Origin: Fen-1135 sp963705275
GTDB lineage: Bacteria > Desulfobacterota > Syntrophia > Syntrophales > UBA2185
DNA: 64,000 bases
Direction of reading: 5' to 3'
NCBI GenBank assembly: GCA_963705275.1
Contig: OY970063.1
Location: 496,001 to 560,000, forward strand
This document shows positions 36,359 through 44,830 of the stretch, piece after piece. The notes beneath the pieces are model-generated. The model did not search any database. It saw only the letters and a program-made list of their open reading frames with translations, and was not told where the DNA came from. Within the stretch, counting starts at the first letter, position 1. The number at the start of each line of letters is the position of its first letter. Both the position numbers and the translations under genes were made by a program.

Positions 36359-37206
36359 AATTGGACCTCTGCGCCATCGAACCCTATCGACGCAGCGGAG
36401 CCGTCTTCGGGAATCACCAATGACACGAACTTCTTTTCATCGTATGCAGAACCCGGGTTGATTGATATTAAGGATCCTTTTCTCACAACCTTCTGGTCGT
36501 GCGTGTGTCCACATATATGGTATCTGACCTTTGGATGATTAAGAAGCATCTCTCCGAGTCTATCGCTTCCCATAAAGGCGTTACAGAAAGTCCACCCGGG
36601 AAACGCTTCTCTCATAGTCAGCATTTCGATGAAGCCGATATGATGGGTAACGGCGATTATATGTTCTACCTCGGCTTCCAGTCTCTCTATATCCCTCTCC
36701 AGCTTTTGGTTAAGTTCACTGGTGTAATCCATATCCGATTTGCCAAGGCGCACGAAATGGACATCATTCCAGATAATGTGTCCTCCGAATATTTTCTTTT
36801 CATGCGACGATCGCGGAGGCATCTCTCCCGGAGAGAAGGAATAATCATACCACAGGCAATTGCCCGCAAAACCTATACCGCCGACAATTACGGGCTTCTC
36901 ATCGAGGAGCATGAATCCGCAGTCCACGATTCTTGATTTCAAGATTTCAAGATGACTGGGCGTATCACCTTCGTTGCTCCAGTAGTCATGGTTTCCAAAA
37001 ACCTTGAGCCTGATGGGCGCCACTTCACTGAAAAGGTTCAAACATTCTTCCAATCTTGAAGAACCGAGGCCCACCGTGTCACCCGCCAATACAAGCACGT
37101 CAGGTTGCTCTCTCTCCAGTCTTCTTATAAAATTCAGCAATTTATCACGCTCTGCCGCGTTTCTTATCAGGTCGTAATGGATGTCACCGGTTGCTGTAAT
37201 TTTCAT
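36355..37206 (-). CDS. Calcineurin-like metallophosphoesterase
   Basis: A 283-residue cytosolic phosphoesterase with the full dimetal set: D8-I-H10, GDT with Asp43, GNHD (Asn72, His73), and GHTH near the C-terminus. Substrate not predictable. It is the first gene of a two-gene unit with DUF1460 (ATGA overlap), so a role in wall-fragment or sugar-phosphate metabolism is possible. The 300 bp upstream (37207-37506) hold no recognised gene apart from possible coding debris. Confidence 0.88.
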   Translation of the reverse strand: MKITATGDIHYDLIRNAAERDKLLNFIRRLEREQPDVLVLAGDTVGLGSSRLEECLNLFSEVAPIRLKVFGNHDYWSNEGDTPSHLEILKSRIVDCGFMLLDEKPVIVGGIGFAGNCLWYDYSFSPGEMPPRSSHEKKIFGGHIIWNDVHFVRLGKSDMDYTSELNQKLERDIERLEAEVEHIIAVTHHIGFIEMLTMREAFPGWTFCNAFMGSDRLGEMLLNHPKVRYHICGHTHDQKVVRKGSLISINPGSAYDEKKFVSLVIPEDGSAASIGFDGAEVQL

Positions 37207-37506
37207 GGTTCTCTAAAAAATGGCTCACTTGAAAGTCATTCTGTGATTTGTCTCCGGAAGATAACACAACTCACTGTGAAATTGAATCTTAATCTACTTC
37301 TCCAAGATGCTTTATCCCAGGGAAGCCCGATCCAGACAAGAGAGTTGGTATATATCATTGATTTTTGCGTTGTTATGCGTTAGTAATTTAAATCCTTTCG
37401 GGCGGGGGAAAATAGTGAGGGAGCGTGGGCTGAAGGTTCTTTCGTTGTCAGACGAGAGGACTAAGCTCTACCAGGATATACATTTGATGAGCACGAAGAG
37501 AGGTAA

Positions 37507-37692
37507 ATGAAGATTTTTCTGACCGGTGGAGCACCGGCTGTATCGGAAGCTCAATCGTACCTGCCCTTGGCAAAGGGTCATGACACAATTCTATTCGACA
37601 ATCTATCGACTGGTCACAACTGGGCCGTCTTTTACGGTACGCTGAAAGTGCAACACCTTGAAGACAGCTCTTACCTTGAGAGTGGGAATTAA
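37507..37692 (+). pseudogene. Remnant of a GalE-type UDP-sugar epimerase gene (5' end only)
   Basis: 61 codons that read MKIFLTGGAPAVSEAQ, then KGHDTILFDNLSTGHNWAVFYG: the start of a UDP-glucose 4-epimerase (normally MKI-VTGGAGYIGS ... VFDNLSTGH). The NAD-binding GGAGYIG is already lost (GGAPAVS) and about 270 residues are missing. The frame stops just before the DUF218 gene. It is evidently a truncated relic; just upstream (37400-37506) codons ending LSDERTKLYQDIHLM may be debris of another gene. Confidence 0.75.
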
Positions 37693-37697
37693 AGCTC

Positions 37698-38303
37698 ATG
37701 TCTTCAAAAAACTATAAGCTGATATGCTTTTCTATTCTCTTAGTGCTGGGTACTTTTTTTGTCGTACTCTATTATGGCCCCCGATATCTTGCTTACGCTG
37801 ATAAACCTCTGAATTCAGATGCCGTAGTACTCTTTGTGGGGCCCGACAACAAGGCCCGGCAGGAAGACGCAAATCGTCTGATGCATGAAGGTTATGCCCG
37901 ATATCTTTTCATCCCCGCGTATGGAAGAATCACGGAGGCCTCATCTTTGTCATCTACGGCAGGGACAAAGAAAGCAAACCCAGAACTAATTATTACCGGC
38001 CTCAAACCCAAGCCCTATTTTGAAAATACACATGTTGAGGTACTCGAGGCAAAACGAATGATGGAGCAGTACGGATTGAAGTCTGCAATCTTTGTTAGTT
38101 CATCCATTCACATGCGGCGCATAAAGATCATCACGGACAGAGTCTTTCATGAAGAACCCGCGAGAATCGTCTTTGTGCCCATTCGAGCCGAACCTGCGCC
38201 TCAGGATTTTTTCGAACTGACGCTGTCCGATTATAAGCGCATGGGGAAAGAGTATGTCAAAATCATCTGGTTTTTGATGTACTCCTCGTTCCGGTCAACC
38301 TGA
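37698..38303 (+). CDS. DUF218/YdcF-like membrane-anchored protein
   Basis: A 201-residue protein with one N-terminal transmembrane helix (about 7-28) and a DUF218 Rossmann-like domain outside: LNSDAVVLFVGPDNKARQEDANRLMHEGYARYLFIPAYG, then ENTHVEVLEAKRMMEQYG and SSSIHMRRIKII. DUF218 proteins (SanA, YdcF, ElyC) are linked to envelope functions. It comes 5 bp after the galE remnant and converges on the dehydrogenase gene. Confidence 0.82.
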   Translation: MSSKNYKLICFSILLVLGTFFVVLYYGPRYLAYADKPLNSDAVVLFVGPDNKARQEDANRLMHEGYARYLFIPAYGRITEASSLSSTAGTKKANPELIITGLKPKPYFENTHVEVLEAKRMMEQYGLKSAIFVSSSIHMRRIKIITDRVFHEEPARIVFVPIRAEPAPQDFFELTLSDYKRMGKEYVKIIWFLMYSSFRST

Positions 38304-38312
38304 CATAACTTA

Positions 38313-39398
38313 CTATTTTAGAATGGCATTCCTGATGGCATCACCCATTTCATGGGTTTTGTTAACCCCGCCCATATCAGCGGTCTTTATCTTTCCCAGG
38401 GTCAGGGTTTTCACTACTGCCCTCTGTATATCCAGGGCTGCCCGTTCTTCTCCCAGATGATCCAGCATCATTCGAATTGATTCAATCGCTGCAATAGGAT
38501 TGACTATCGCCTTTCCTGCATATTTCGGGGCTGAGCCGTGAATAGGTTCAAACATGGATGGAAATATCTTTTCCGGATTGATGTTTCCGCCTGCCGCGAA
38601 CCCCATCCCTCCCTGAAGCATGGCCCCGAGGTCGGTAATGATGTCACCAAAGAGATTGGAGGCAACGATCACGTCGAAGCATTCGGGGTTCTTAACAAAC
38701 CACATGGTCAAGGCATCAACCAATGCCATGTCAGTCTTTACGTCCGGGTATTCCGCTGCCACTTTCTTGTACACTGAATCCCAAAAAACCATGGAATAGT
38801 TGAGCGCATTTGACTTCGTGCAGTTAGTCACCATGCCGACGGGGACCTTATCACCGAACTTTTTCCGCCTTCGGGCAAGTTCAAAGGCATAGCGAATTGC
38901 CCTCTCACACCCCTTCTGGGTGAAGATGCCCGTCTGAATGGCAAATGCATCGGGAGTGCCCAGCTTGAAAAACCCCCCTGCTGCAGAATACTCTCCTTCC
39001 GTATTCTCCCGGATTACCACCATATCAACGGTCTCAGGTGTGGCAGTTTTTACAGGTGATTCAACCCCGAAATAAAGTTTGATAGGCCGCAGATTTATGT
39101 ATTGATCAAAACCTTTTCGAATTGCAAGAAGCAGAGTGAGCGATATATGGTCAGGTACCTTATTGGCATCGCCTATGCAGCCCAGAAATATTGCATCAAA
39201 TTCCTGCAATATCTCGAGTGCATTTCCCGGCATCATCGTTCCCCTCTTCAAATAATAGTCGCACCCCCAGTCAAAATTCTCCATCTTAACGACGAAGCCA
39301 TATTTATCAGCAACTGTCTGCAGAGTCTTGGCGGCTTCTGATGCCACTTCAGTCCCAACCCCATCCCCCGGGATGATTGCAACTCTATAGGATGACAT
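38313..39398 (-). CDS. Tartrate/D-malate dehydrogenase (isocitrate dehydrogenase family)
   Basis: NAD-dependent beta-decarboxylating dehydrogenase of 361 residues. The start at 39398 (MSSYRVAIIPGDGVG) follows AAGGAAG; a TTG seven codons earlier is less likely. Family features: IRENTEGEYSAAGG, TNCTKSNALNYS, NLFGDIITDLGAML and FEPIHGSAPKYAGKAIVNP. The FDWGCDYYLKRGTMMP region resembles tartrate dehydrogenase/DmlA rather than LeuB or Icd. The neighbouring DASS carrier on the same strand supports a dicarboxylate substrate (malate or tartrate). Confidence 0.82.
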   Translation of the reverse strand: MSSYRVAIIPGDGVGTEVASEAAKTLQTVADKYGFVVKMENFDWGCDYYLKRGTMMPGNALEILQEFDAIFLGCIGDANKVPDHISLTLLLAIRKGFDQYINLRPIKLYFGVESPVKTATPETVDMVVIRENTEGEYSAAGGFFKLGTPDAFAIQTGIFTQKGCERAIRYAFELARRRKKFGDKVPVGMVTNCTKSNALNYSMVFWDSVYKKVAAEYPDVKTDMALVDALTMWFVKNPECFDVIVASNLFGDIITDLGAMLQGGMGFAAGGNINPEKIFPSMFEPIHGSAPKYAGKAIVNPIAAIESIRMMLDHLGEERAALDIQRAVVKTLTLGKIKTADMGGVNKTHEMGDAIRNAILK

Positions 39399-39465
39399 AC
39401 GCTTCCTTTCAAATTTCAAATCCCTTTACGCTGCCTTGAAATACTTTATATCTTTCCCGTCAATA

Positions 39466-40884
39466 TCACGGATAGACAGCGAGCAGATATGGAGTGCCAA
39501 CCGCTAAGAGCACGGCAAGAAAGATCAGTCCGAAAATGAGTCCCAGTATCCAGAAATCTTTGCGGTTGACGTAAGCACTCCCAAAATAGACCGGACCGGG
39601 ACCGGTGGCATAAGGAGATATCACGCCCATTATCCCCAAGCTATAACAGAGAAGGAGGGCAAAAACTTTGACGGGAATCCCCGGCACAAGTGCACCTGCG
39701 GCCAGCATGACAGGCAGCACCGCCGTTACGTGCGCGGTGATGCTCGCAAACATGTAATGAACTACAAAAAATATTGCTACGAGGCTGACCATGATGACTA
39801 TGGGCGACATCCCCGTCAGGAGTACTGACGCGCTCTTGGCGAACCAGGTCACAAACCCCACTCTGTTAAGGCCGTCTGCCATCGCCACAAGCGTGGCAAA
39901 CCAGACAAGCACATTCCAGGCGGCTTTGTTGCTTAGGATATCATCCCACGCCACAATTCCTGTAATCACCATCAAAGATATGACCACTCCTGCGACAGTC
40001 GTGGCATCCACAATCTTTCCTCCAAATATCCACAGAGTCAGGGCGAGAATGGCCAAGAGAGCCATCACCAGTTCCTTGCGGGTGAACTTGCCCATCTTGA
40101 CAAGTTCCTGCTTTGCCCAGGCTTGAACCTCTCCGCTCGATTTAATTTCCGGGGGATAAATCTTGTAAATGAGGTACGGCAGAACAGAAAAGAGGATAAT
40201 GCCAACAGGCAGGAATCCGGTAAACCATTCCGTCCAGGAAATGCTTATTTTCGCCGTCTTGTTAACCAACTCGAGGGCCAGCAGATTCGGGGCCAAAGAT
40301 GTGATGAACATAGAACTGGTCACACAGGTAGTCGCAAATGCGGTCCACATAATATAGGCTCCGATCTTGCGAGTCGTCTCACCCGGAGCGGAGCCGTAAA
40401 GGCCTGGGATGTTGCGGATGACGGGGAAGATCGTGCCGGCGCTGCGGGCTGTATTTGACGGGGTAAAGGGGGCAATAATCAGGTCAGAAAAGGCTATCGC
40501 ATACCCTAAACCCAATGTCCTCTTGCCTAAGAATTCGACGAGTACCAAGGCAATACGCTTCCCAAGCCCTGTCTTCTCATAGCCCAGTGCGAACATGAAT
40601 GCCCCGAATATGAGCCAGACCGTCGTATTGGAAAAACCGGACAATGCCCACCTGATTGAATCAGAGGGCTTCGGCCCCGCAAGGCCCAGAACCGCGACCA
40701 GAAAAACACCTATGAATCCTATGGCGGCAGCCGGAATAGGTTCCAGAATCAGAGCGAGAATAACAGCAGCGAAGATGGCAAAATAATACCAGGCAGTGAG
40801 CGTCAGCCCCTGCGGCGCCGGGAGCAATGCGATGATGATTCCCAAGAGCACCGGCAGGGTAGATTTCCAGATGAAAGACTTCAT
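39466..40884 (-). CDS. DASS-family anion:Na+ symporter (dicarboxylate/tartrate-type)
   Basis: A 472-residue membrane protein with about 12 hydrophobic segments, typical of the divalent-anion:sodium symporter family (CitT/TtdT/SLC13). The carboxylate-binding motifs of the family are recognisable: FTPSNTARSAGTIFPV in the first half and SITAHVTAVLPVMLAAG in the second. AAGGAGGCT precedes the start. It is 67 bp upstream of the dehydrogenase and on the same strand, so import and oxidation of the same acid are likely coupled. Confidence 0.9.
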   Translation of the reverse strand: MKSFIWKSTLPVLLGIIIALLPAPQGLTLTAWYYFAIFAAVILALILEPIPAAAIGFIGVFLVAVLGLAGPKPSDSIRWALSGFSNTTVWLIFGAFMFALGYEKTGLGKRIALVLVEFLGKRTLGLGYAIAFSDLIIAPFTPSNTARSAGTIFPVIRNIPGLYGSAPGETTRKIGAYIMWTAFATTCVTSSMFITSLAPNLLALELVNKTAKISISWTEWFTGFLPVGIILFSVLPYLIYKIYPPEIKSSGEVQAWAKQELVKMGKFTRKELVMALLAILALTLWIFGGKIVDATTVAGVVISLMVITGIVAWDDILSNKAAWNVLVWFATLVAMADGLNRVGFVTWFAKSASVLLTGMSPIVIMVSLVAIFFVVHYMFASITAHVTAVLPVMLAAGALVPGIPVKVFALLLCYSLGIMGVISPYATGPGPVYFGSAYVNRKDFWILGLIFGLIFLAVLLAVGTPYLLAVYP

Positions 40885-41043
40885 TTTAGCCTCCTTGTGT
40901 TCCTGACTTCTAAGGATGGATAGAATTCACCGACAATAAGGCGCCACGAAACCTTCCGACGTATTTCTTTGTTTCCGATTACCGCAATCTTTCAATTGCC
41001 GGTAATTTTATAACAATGGGAACCGCAATTCAAGAGGGTCTTT

Positions 41044-41436
41044 TCAGCTTCGTTCGACGAACTCCACGATATTTCCGTCAGGGTCTTTAACCATGGCAAT
41101 GCGCATGCCCGGCCGAATCTCCTTTTCCGGCAACGTAAATTCTATACCCTTATTCTTGAGTAGAGAACAAACTTGGGCGATATTCTTTATGACGAAAGTT
41201 ACGTAGCGATATCCCAATTGATTTTCCAGGCCGACGACTCCTCTGGAAGGAGGGGTCTTCGGATCGATCAATTTGAAGTCACTGGTGCCGAATCTCAGCC
41301 GATGCATAGTGCCAAACCATACCGGCGTGATTCCCACAAACTCCAATCCCAGAATATCCTGATAAAAATTGAGGCTGGCCTTGATGTCACTGACTACTAT
41401 ACCGAGATCCAACGAATCTTTCGCAGGCATTAGCAT
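41044..41436 (-). CDS. VOC/glyoxalase-superfamily protein
   Basis: A 130-residue single VOC module. N-terminal SLDLGIVVSDIKASLNFYQDILGLEFVG and C-terminal MRIAMVKDPDGNIVEFVE give the two beta-alpha-beta-beta-beta halves, with the usual Glu near the end (VEFVE). Reaction unknown; glyoxalases, epimerases and dioxygenases share this fold. Alternative start two codons in. It stands alone between the DASS carrier and an HU gene. Confidence 0.85.
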   Translation of the reverse strand: MLMPAKDSLDLGIVVSDIKASLNFYQDILGLEFVGITPVWFGTMHRLRFGTSDFKLIDPKTPPSRGVVGLENQLGYRYVTFVIKNIAQVCSLLKNKGIEFTLPEKEIRPGMRIAMVKDPDGNIVEFVERS

Positions 41437-41581
41437 TCTTTCGTACCCCTTTCAAACATGCTACGGCGACGTTAGGATGAGCTAAACATAGTACCTCTAC
41501 CACATTTCGACTCTTTCGACTTTGCCTCTCAACCGGAGTCTTTTTTTCAGACAAGAACAATACAGTTCCGCCATAAACAAG

Positions 41582-41606
41582 AAAGGGTGGGGAACAGCTC
41601 CCACCC
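41582..41606 (-). terminator. Rho-independent terminator of the HU gene at 41.7 kb
   Basis: On the minus strand GGGTGGG, an 8-nt loop and CCCACCC are followed by TTTCTTGTTT. It is 58 nt beyond the HU stop codon. Confidence 0.75.
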
Positions 41607-41664
41607 TCTCATGTCTTATCATCTATAACTATATACTTGCAGCTTTTCTTATCATGACTGAAAA

Positions 41665-41934
41665 TCATTTGACGGCATCTTTCAATGCCTTGCCCGCCGT
41701 AAACTTGGGGACCTTTTTGGCGGCAATCTTGATCGGTTTGCCGGTCTGAGGATTTCTTCCTGTTCTGGCAGCTCGCTTAGAAACGGAGAAAGTACCGAAA
41801 CCAACGAGAGTAACCTTGCCTCCCTTCTTCAATCCTTTCTTGATTGCATCAAGGACCGCATTCACCACACTGGCAGCCTCCGCCTTGCTGCAGGTAGTTT
41901 TTGCAACTACATTGACGAGATCTTCCTTATTCAT
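41665..41934 (-). CDS. HU-family DNA-binding protein
   Basis: An 89-residue histone-like protein starting MNKEDLVNVVAKTTCSKAEA, with VTLVGFGTFSVSKRAARTGRNPQTGK in the core and beta-arm. It is a typical HU, the third HU/IHF-type gene of the window. AGGGAGGATGAAGC lies before the start. It is monocistronic with its own terminator. The 347 bp upstream (41935-42281) hold an AT-rich promoter-like stretch but no gene. Confidence 0.94.
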   Translation of the reverse strand: MNKEDLVNVVAKTTCSKAEAASVVNAVLDAIKKGLKKGGKVTLVGFGTFSVSKRAARTGRNPQTGKPIKIAAKKVPKFTAGKALKDAVK

Positions 41935-42281
41935 GCTTCATCCTCCCTTTTTTAATATTGTAAACCCGCCGTGGGCGACAACATCGATCCGTCAGGATCG
42001 ATAAGACCTTTTGTGCTGTATATATAAATTTTGAGCGCGAAAAAAGCAACAATAAATCTTATTTATTTTAAATATTTTTTTGAACCCTGCAAAGCGATCG
42101 TCACGGTCGGCGGATTATGCCAGGAAGAGCAGTCATCAGCCTCTCTCCCTGTATGCTTCGCCTCTTCCATTTATCGCCTCAAACGGTTCAGATGCCAGCC
42201 GCATCCGCTCCCTGATCGCCCAGGGACAGTATATTGATGGCCTCTGCCTTCCCTAAGTCTATACACCCAGCAGTTGCGACA

Positions 42282-42842
42282 CTATTTTTTCAGCTTGGTG
42301 ATTTTCGCGCCTTCTATGGTTGCGCCGGCCATGATCCCTTTCTGACCGAACACAAACCCGACAATAGGTTGATTGATCTTGGTCGTGTCTACGGAACCCT
42401 CGGCGCCGACATTGACTAGAGTCACCGTGCCATCCACACCAGCTTGCCAGTTGTCGCTGTTGCGGAATTTCTTCAAGGCAGCTTCATCTATGAATATGAG
42501 AATAATGTCTTTTCGCTGGGCGCCTATCTGAAGGCCGAAAGAAGCTGCAACTATATTGTAGTAATCAACGGTTTTCCCGTCTATCCTCAAGGCGCCTTCG
42601 CCATATTCACCGCCGATGATAAAACCGGCCTGCACCACATTAGGGATGATAAGAACGCCCTTCGCGGCTTTAAGATACTCCTGAGCACCGTTCACTTCCC
42701 TTCCAAAGCGATCGAGAGCCACATCAACGCTAACATCGATCTCCTTGGCTGTGGCAGCAAGAGCTGAATCGATCGTAAGAAAACCCACCGCAAAGAACAT
42801 AAGAATGGAAAACACGATATTGACCGTCATTCTCATTTTCAT
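42282..42842 (-). CDS. SYLF/Ysc84-domain exported protein
   Basis: A 186-residue protein. The start at 42842 follows GGAGGAAGAAG and opens a signal peptide (MKMRMTVNIVFSILMFF, cut after ALA). The mature part is a SYLF (Ysc84 actin/lipid-binding) domain: FGREVNGAQEYLKAAKGVLIIPNVVQAGFIIGGEYGEG ... SFGLQIGAQRKDIILIF ... NVGAEGSVDTTKI. Bacterial SYLF proteins are periplasmic and of unclear function, possibly phosphoinositide-like lipid binding. Confidence 0.9.
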   Translation of the reverse strand: MKMRMTVNIVFSILMFFAVGFLTIDSALAATAKEIDVSVDVALDRFGREVNGAQEYLKAAKGVLIIPNVVQAGFIIGGEYGEGALRIDGKTVDYYNIVAASFGLQIGAQRKDIILIFIDEAALKKFRNSDNWQAGVDGTVTLVNVGAEGSVDTTKINQPIVGFVFGQKGIMAGATIEGAKITKLKK

Positions 42843-43121
42843 TCTTCTTCCTCCTTTCCGTAGTTTTACAGAGTGGATCCGTCCATGTATTTTTTGTACC
42901 GAATAAATTTTATTCCTCTTATGGCTGTTTTGCAATTCATAAAAGACTGATTTACATGTTCTAAATGCCGTAATACCTGCTCAGGGAAAAGCACTTTTTA
43001 AGATGAACTGGTAGAGATGCGAGGAAGAATGGCAGCGTGGAACTTTAGCTTGAAATTTGGTGCGTATAATGTCAGTAGATCGAAAATCTCTTTAGCTCGC
43101 TCCTTCTTCAGGATCAGAAAA

Positions 43122-44345
43122 ATGAAATCTTTGGCAATGGGCAATGAAAAAAAAATTGTCCTATTTACCTTTACATCGCACTTCCTGTTTCATTTTTACG
43201 AACTGGCCTTCCCCGCATTGGCGATCCCTCTCGTCCTCTCACTGAACATGAACCTTGAAGATGTCTTGAAGCTCGGTTTCCCCATGTACCTCGGCTTCGG
43301 CCTCTTCTCCCTGCCATGGGGCCTTTTTGCCGACCGTTTCGGCAACCGGATCGCTCTCATCATCTGCTTCTTCGGAACCAGCATAGGCTCAATTATGACA
43401 GTCCTGGCAACATCTCCGACGCAAATAATGCTATCCCTGGCTGTGATCGGCATCTTTGCGGGTATTTGTCATCCCGCAGGCATGGGTCTCATCTCCTTAG
43501 GCGTAAAGAACCGTGGGATGGCCTTGGGGATCAACGCCATTGCCGGGAGTATCGGACTTACGGCAGCTCCTTTTCTCGCCGGGTTGCTGAACTGGTTTGC
43601 GGGATGGAAGGCCGCGTATCTCGCCGCTGCCGTATTTGCACTCTTCTGGGGTATTACAATGTTGTTTGCCCGGATCGACGAAACCCCGCTCGTCCATGCG
43701 CACGAAAGGGACGCGACTTTCAAGAAAGGCCATGGGTCTTACCTGCCGTCTCTCATCCTTTTTTTCGCAATCGTGACCCTGGGAGGCCTCGCCTATCGAA
43801 TAAACATCGTAGTCCTGCCCGCCTACCTCGAATGGAAGGCATCCTTCCTTTCCGACCTGCTCCATTTCCAGGCCCCGGCGGCGATCACGATGGCGGCCGG
43901 CATACTGACGTCTGTTATCTATATTGTCGGGATCGGCGGTCAGCTATTCGGCGGGAAAATAGCAGACCGCTTTGAACTGCGCCGGCTCTACCTTTTATTC
44001 AACATCATCAGCCTTCCCTTTGTCATCATGATGGCATATGGGACAGAGCAGTTCCTTTTCTTTGCCTCTGCTGTTTACGTCTTTTTTGCGTTAGGCATCC
44101 AGCCCATTGAAAACAGCCTCATCGCCAAATTTACACCCCAACGGTGGCGTAGCACCGGCTATGGTTTAGCGTCCGTCTTAATTTTCGGAGTCGGTTCCCT
44201 CTCGATCTATCTGGTCGGCTGGGTCAAGGATACATGGAATCTCGGTTTCGTCTATGCCTTCTCCGGCATCATGATCATCATGATTATAGCGGGTATCGTG
44301 CTACTCCTGCGGATGACGCGGGATGTATCTTTTAAGAACTTTTGA
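43122..44345 (+). CDS. Major facilitator superfamily transporter (Fsr-like)
   Basis: A 407-residue MFS protein with 12 hydrophobic segments. The start at 43122 (MKSLAMGNEKK) follows AGGA; the frame is open 35 codons upstream, but those codons are not family-like. MFS motif A is seen between TM2 and TM3 (GLFADRFGNRIALI) and again in the second half (GKIADRFELRRLYL). The pattern PALAIPLVLSLN and CHPAGMGLIS resembles fosmidomycin-resistance-type exporters. Substrate unknown. Confidence 0.85.
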   Translation: MKSLAMGNEKKIVLFTFTSHFLFHFYELAFPALAIPLVLSLNMNLEDVLKLGFPMYLGFGLFSLPWGLFADRFGNRIALIICFFGTSIGSIMTVLATSPTQIMLSLAVIGIFAGICHPAGMGLISLGVKNRGMALGINAIAGSIGLTAAPFLAGLLNWFAGWKAAYLAAAVFALFWGITMLFARIDETPLVHAHERDATFKKGHGSYLPSLILFFAIVTLGGLAYRINIVVLPAYLEWKASFLSDLLHFQAPAAITMAAGILTSVIYIVGIGGQLFGGKIADRFELRRLYLLFNIISLPFVIMMAYGTEQFLFFASAVYVFFALGIQPIENSLIAKFTPQRWRSTGYGLASVLIFGVGSLSIYLVGWVKDTWNLGFVYAFSGIMIIMIIAGIVLLLRMTRDVSFKNF

Positions 44346-44483
44346 CCATTGGAGGCTACCTACCGGGATATCCCGCCAACCGTAGTGTCAGCTTCTTGAT
44401 GCAATTTCTATCTTTCTGTGTTACGTTTCCGGGCAAAATTGTTTACAGCGATGAAGCAGAAACTGCGTTATTGAAAAAGAGAA

Positions 44484-44762
44484 ATGGATGAAATCGATTA
44501 TCAACAGATCATGAAGTGGGTTATCATAGTGATAGCCGCCGGTTTCCTGGGGCAGTTCGGGAAATCATTCGCCACGTACTTGATTGAGAGGGCAAGAAGA
44601 AAGAAAGCTCATGCTGCTTCGGAGAAATTAGAGGGAGTAGTCAGCGTGCCGAGAGAGCCAGTCCTGAGGCAAACTATGTCTGAAACTACCGAGGGTGAAG
44701 GCAAGGCTGAGAAAAAGGCCCGGAAGGCTCTGGTAAAGCTGAGGAAAAAAGAGAAGGGTTGA
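44484..44762 (+). CDS. Small single-helix membrane protein, unknown
   Basis: A 92-residue product with one transmembrane helix (about 10-30, MKWVIIVIAAGFLGQFGKS), then a basic stretch (ERARRKKAHA) and a long charged Lys/Glu tail. It does not resemble a family I know. It lies between the MFS gene and the convergent MdcA-like gene. Composition and a plausible start support a real gene, but this is not certain. Confidence 0.55.
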   Translation: MDEIDYQQIMKWVIIVIAAGFLGQFGKSFATYLIERARRKKAHAASEKLEGVVSVPREPVLRQTMSETTEGEGKAEKKARKALVKLRKKEKG

Positions 44763-44830
44763 GCGTCCTGAATACACACTTTCCCCAGCTTGTGCTTGAG
44801 AGATATTGAGAATAGTAATCTGCTCTTCCC

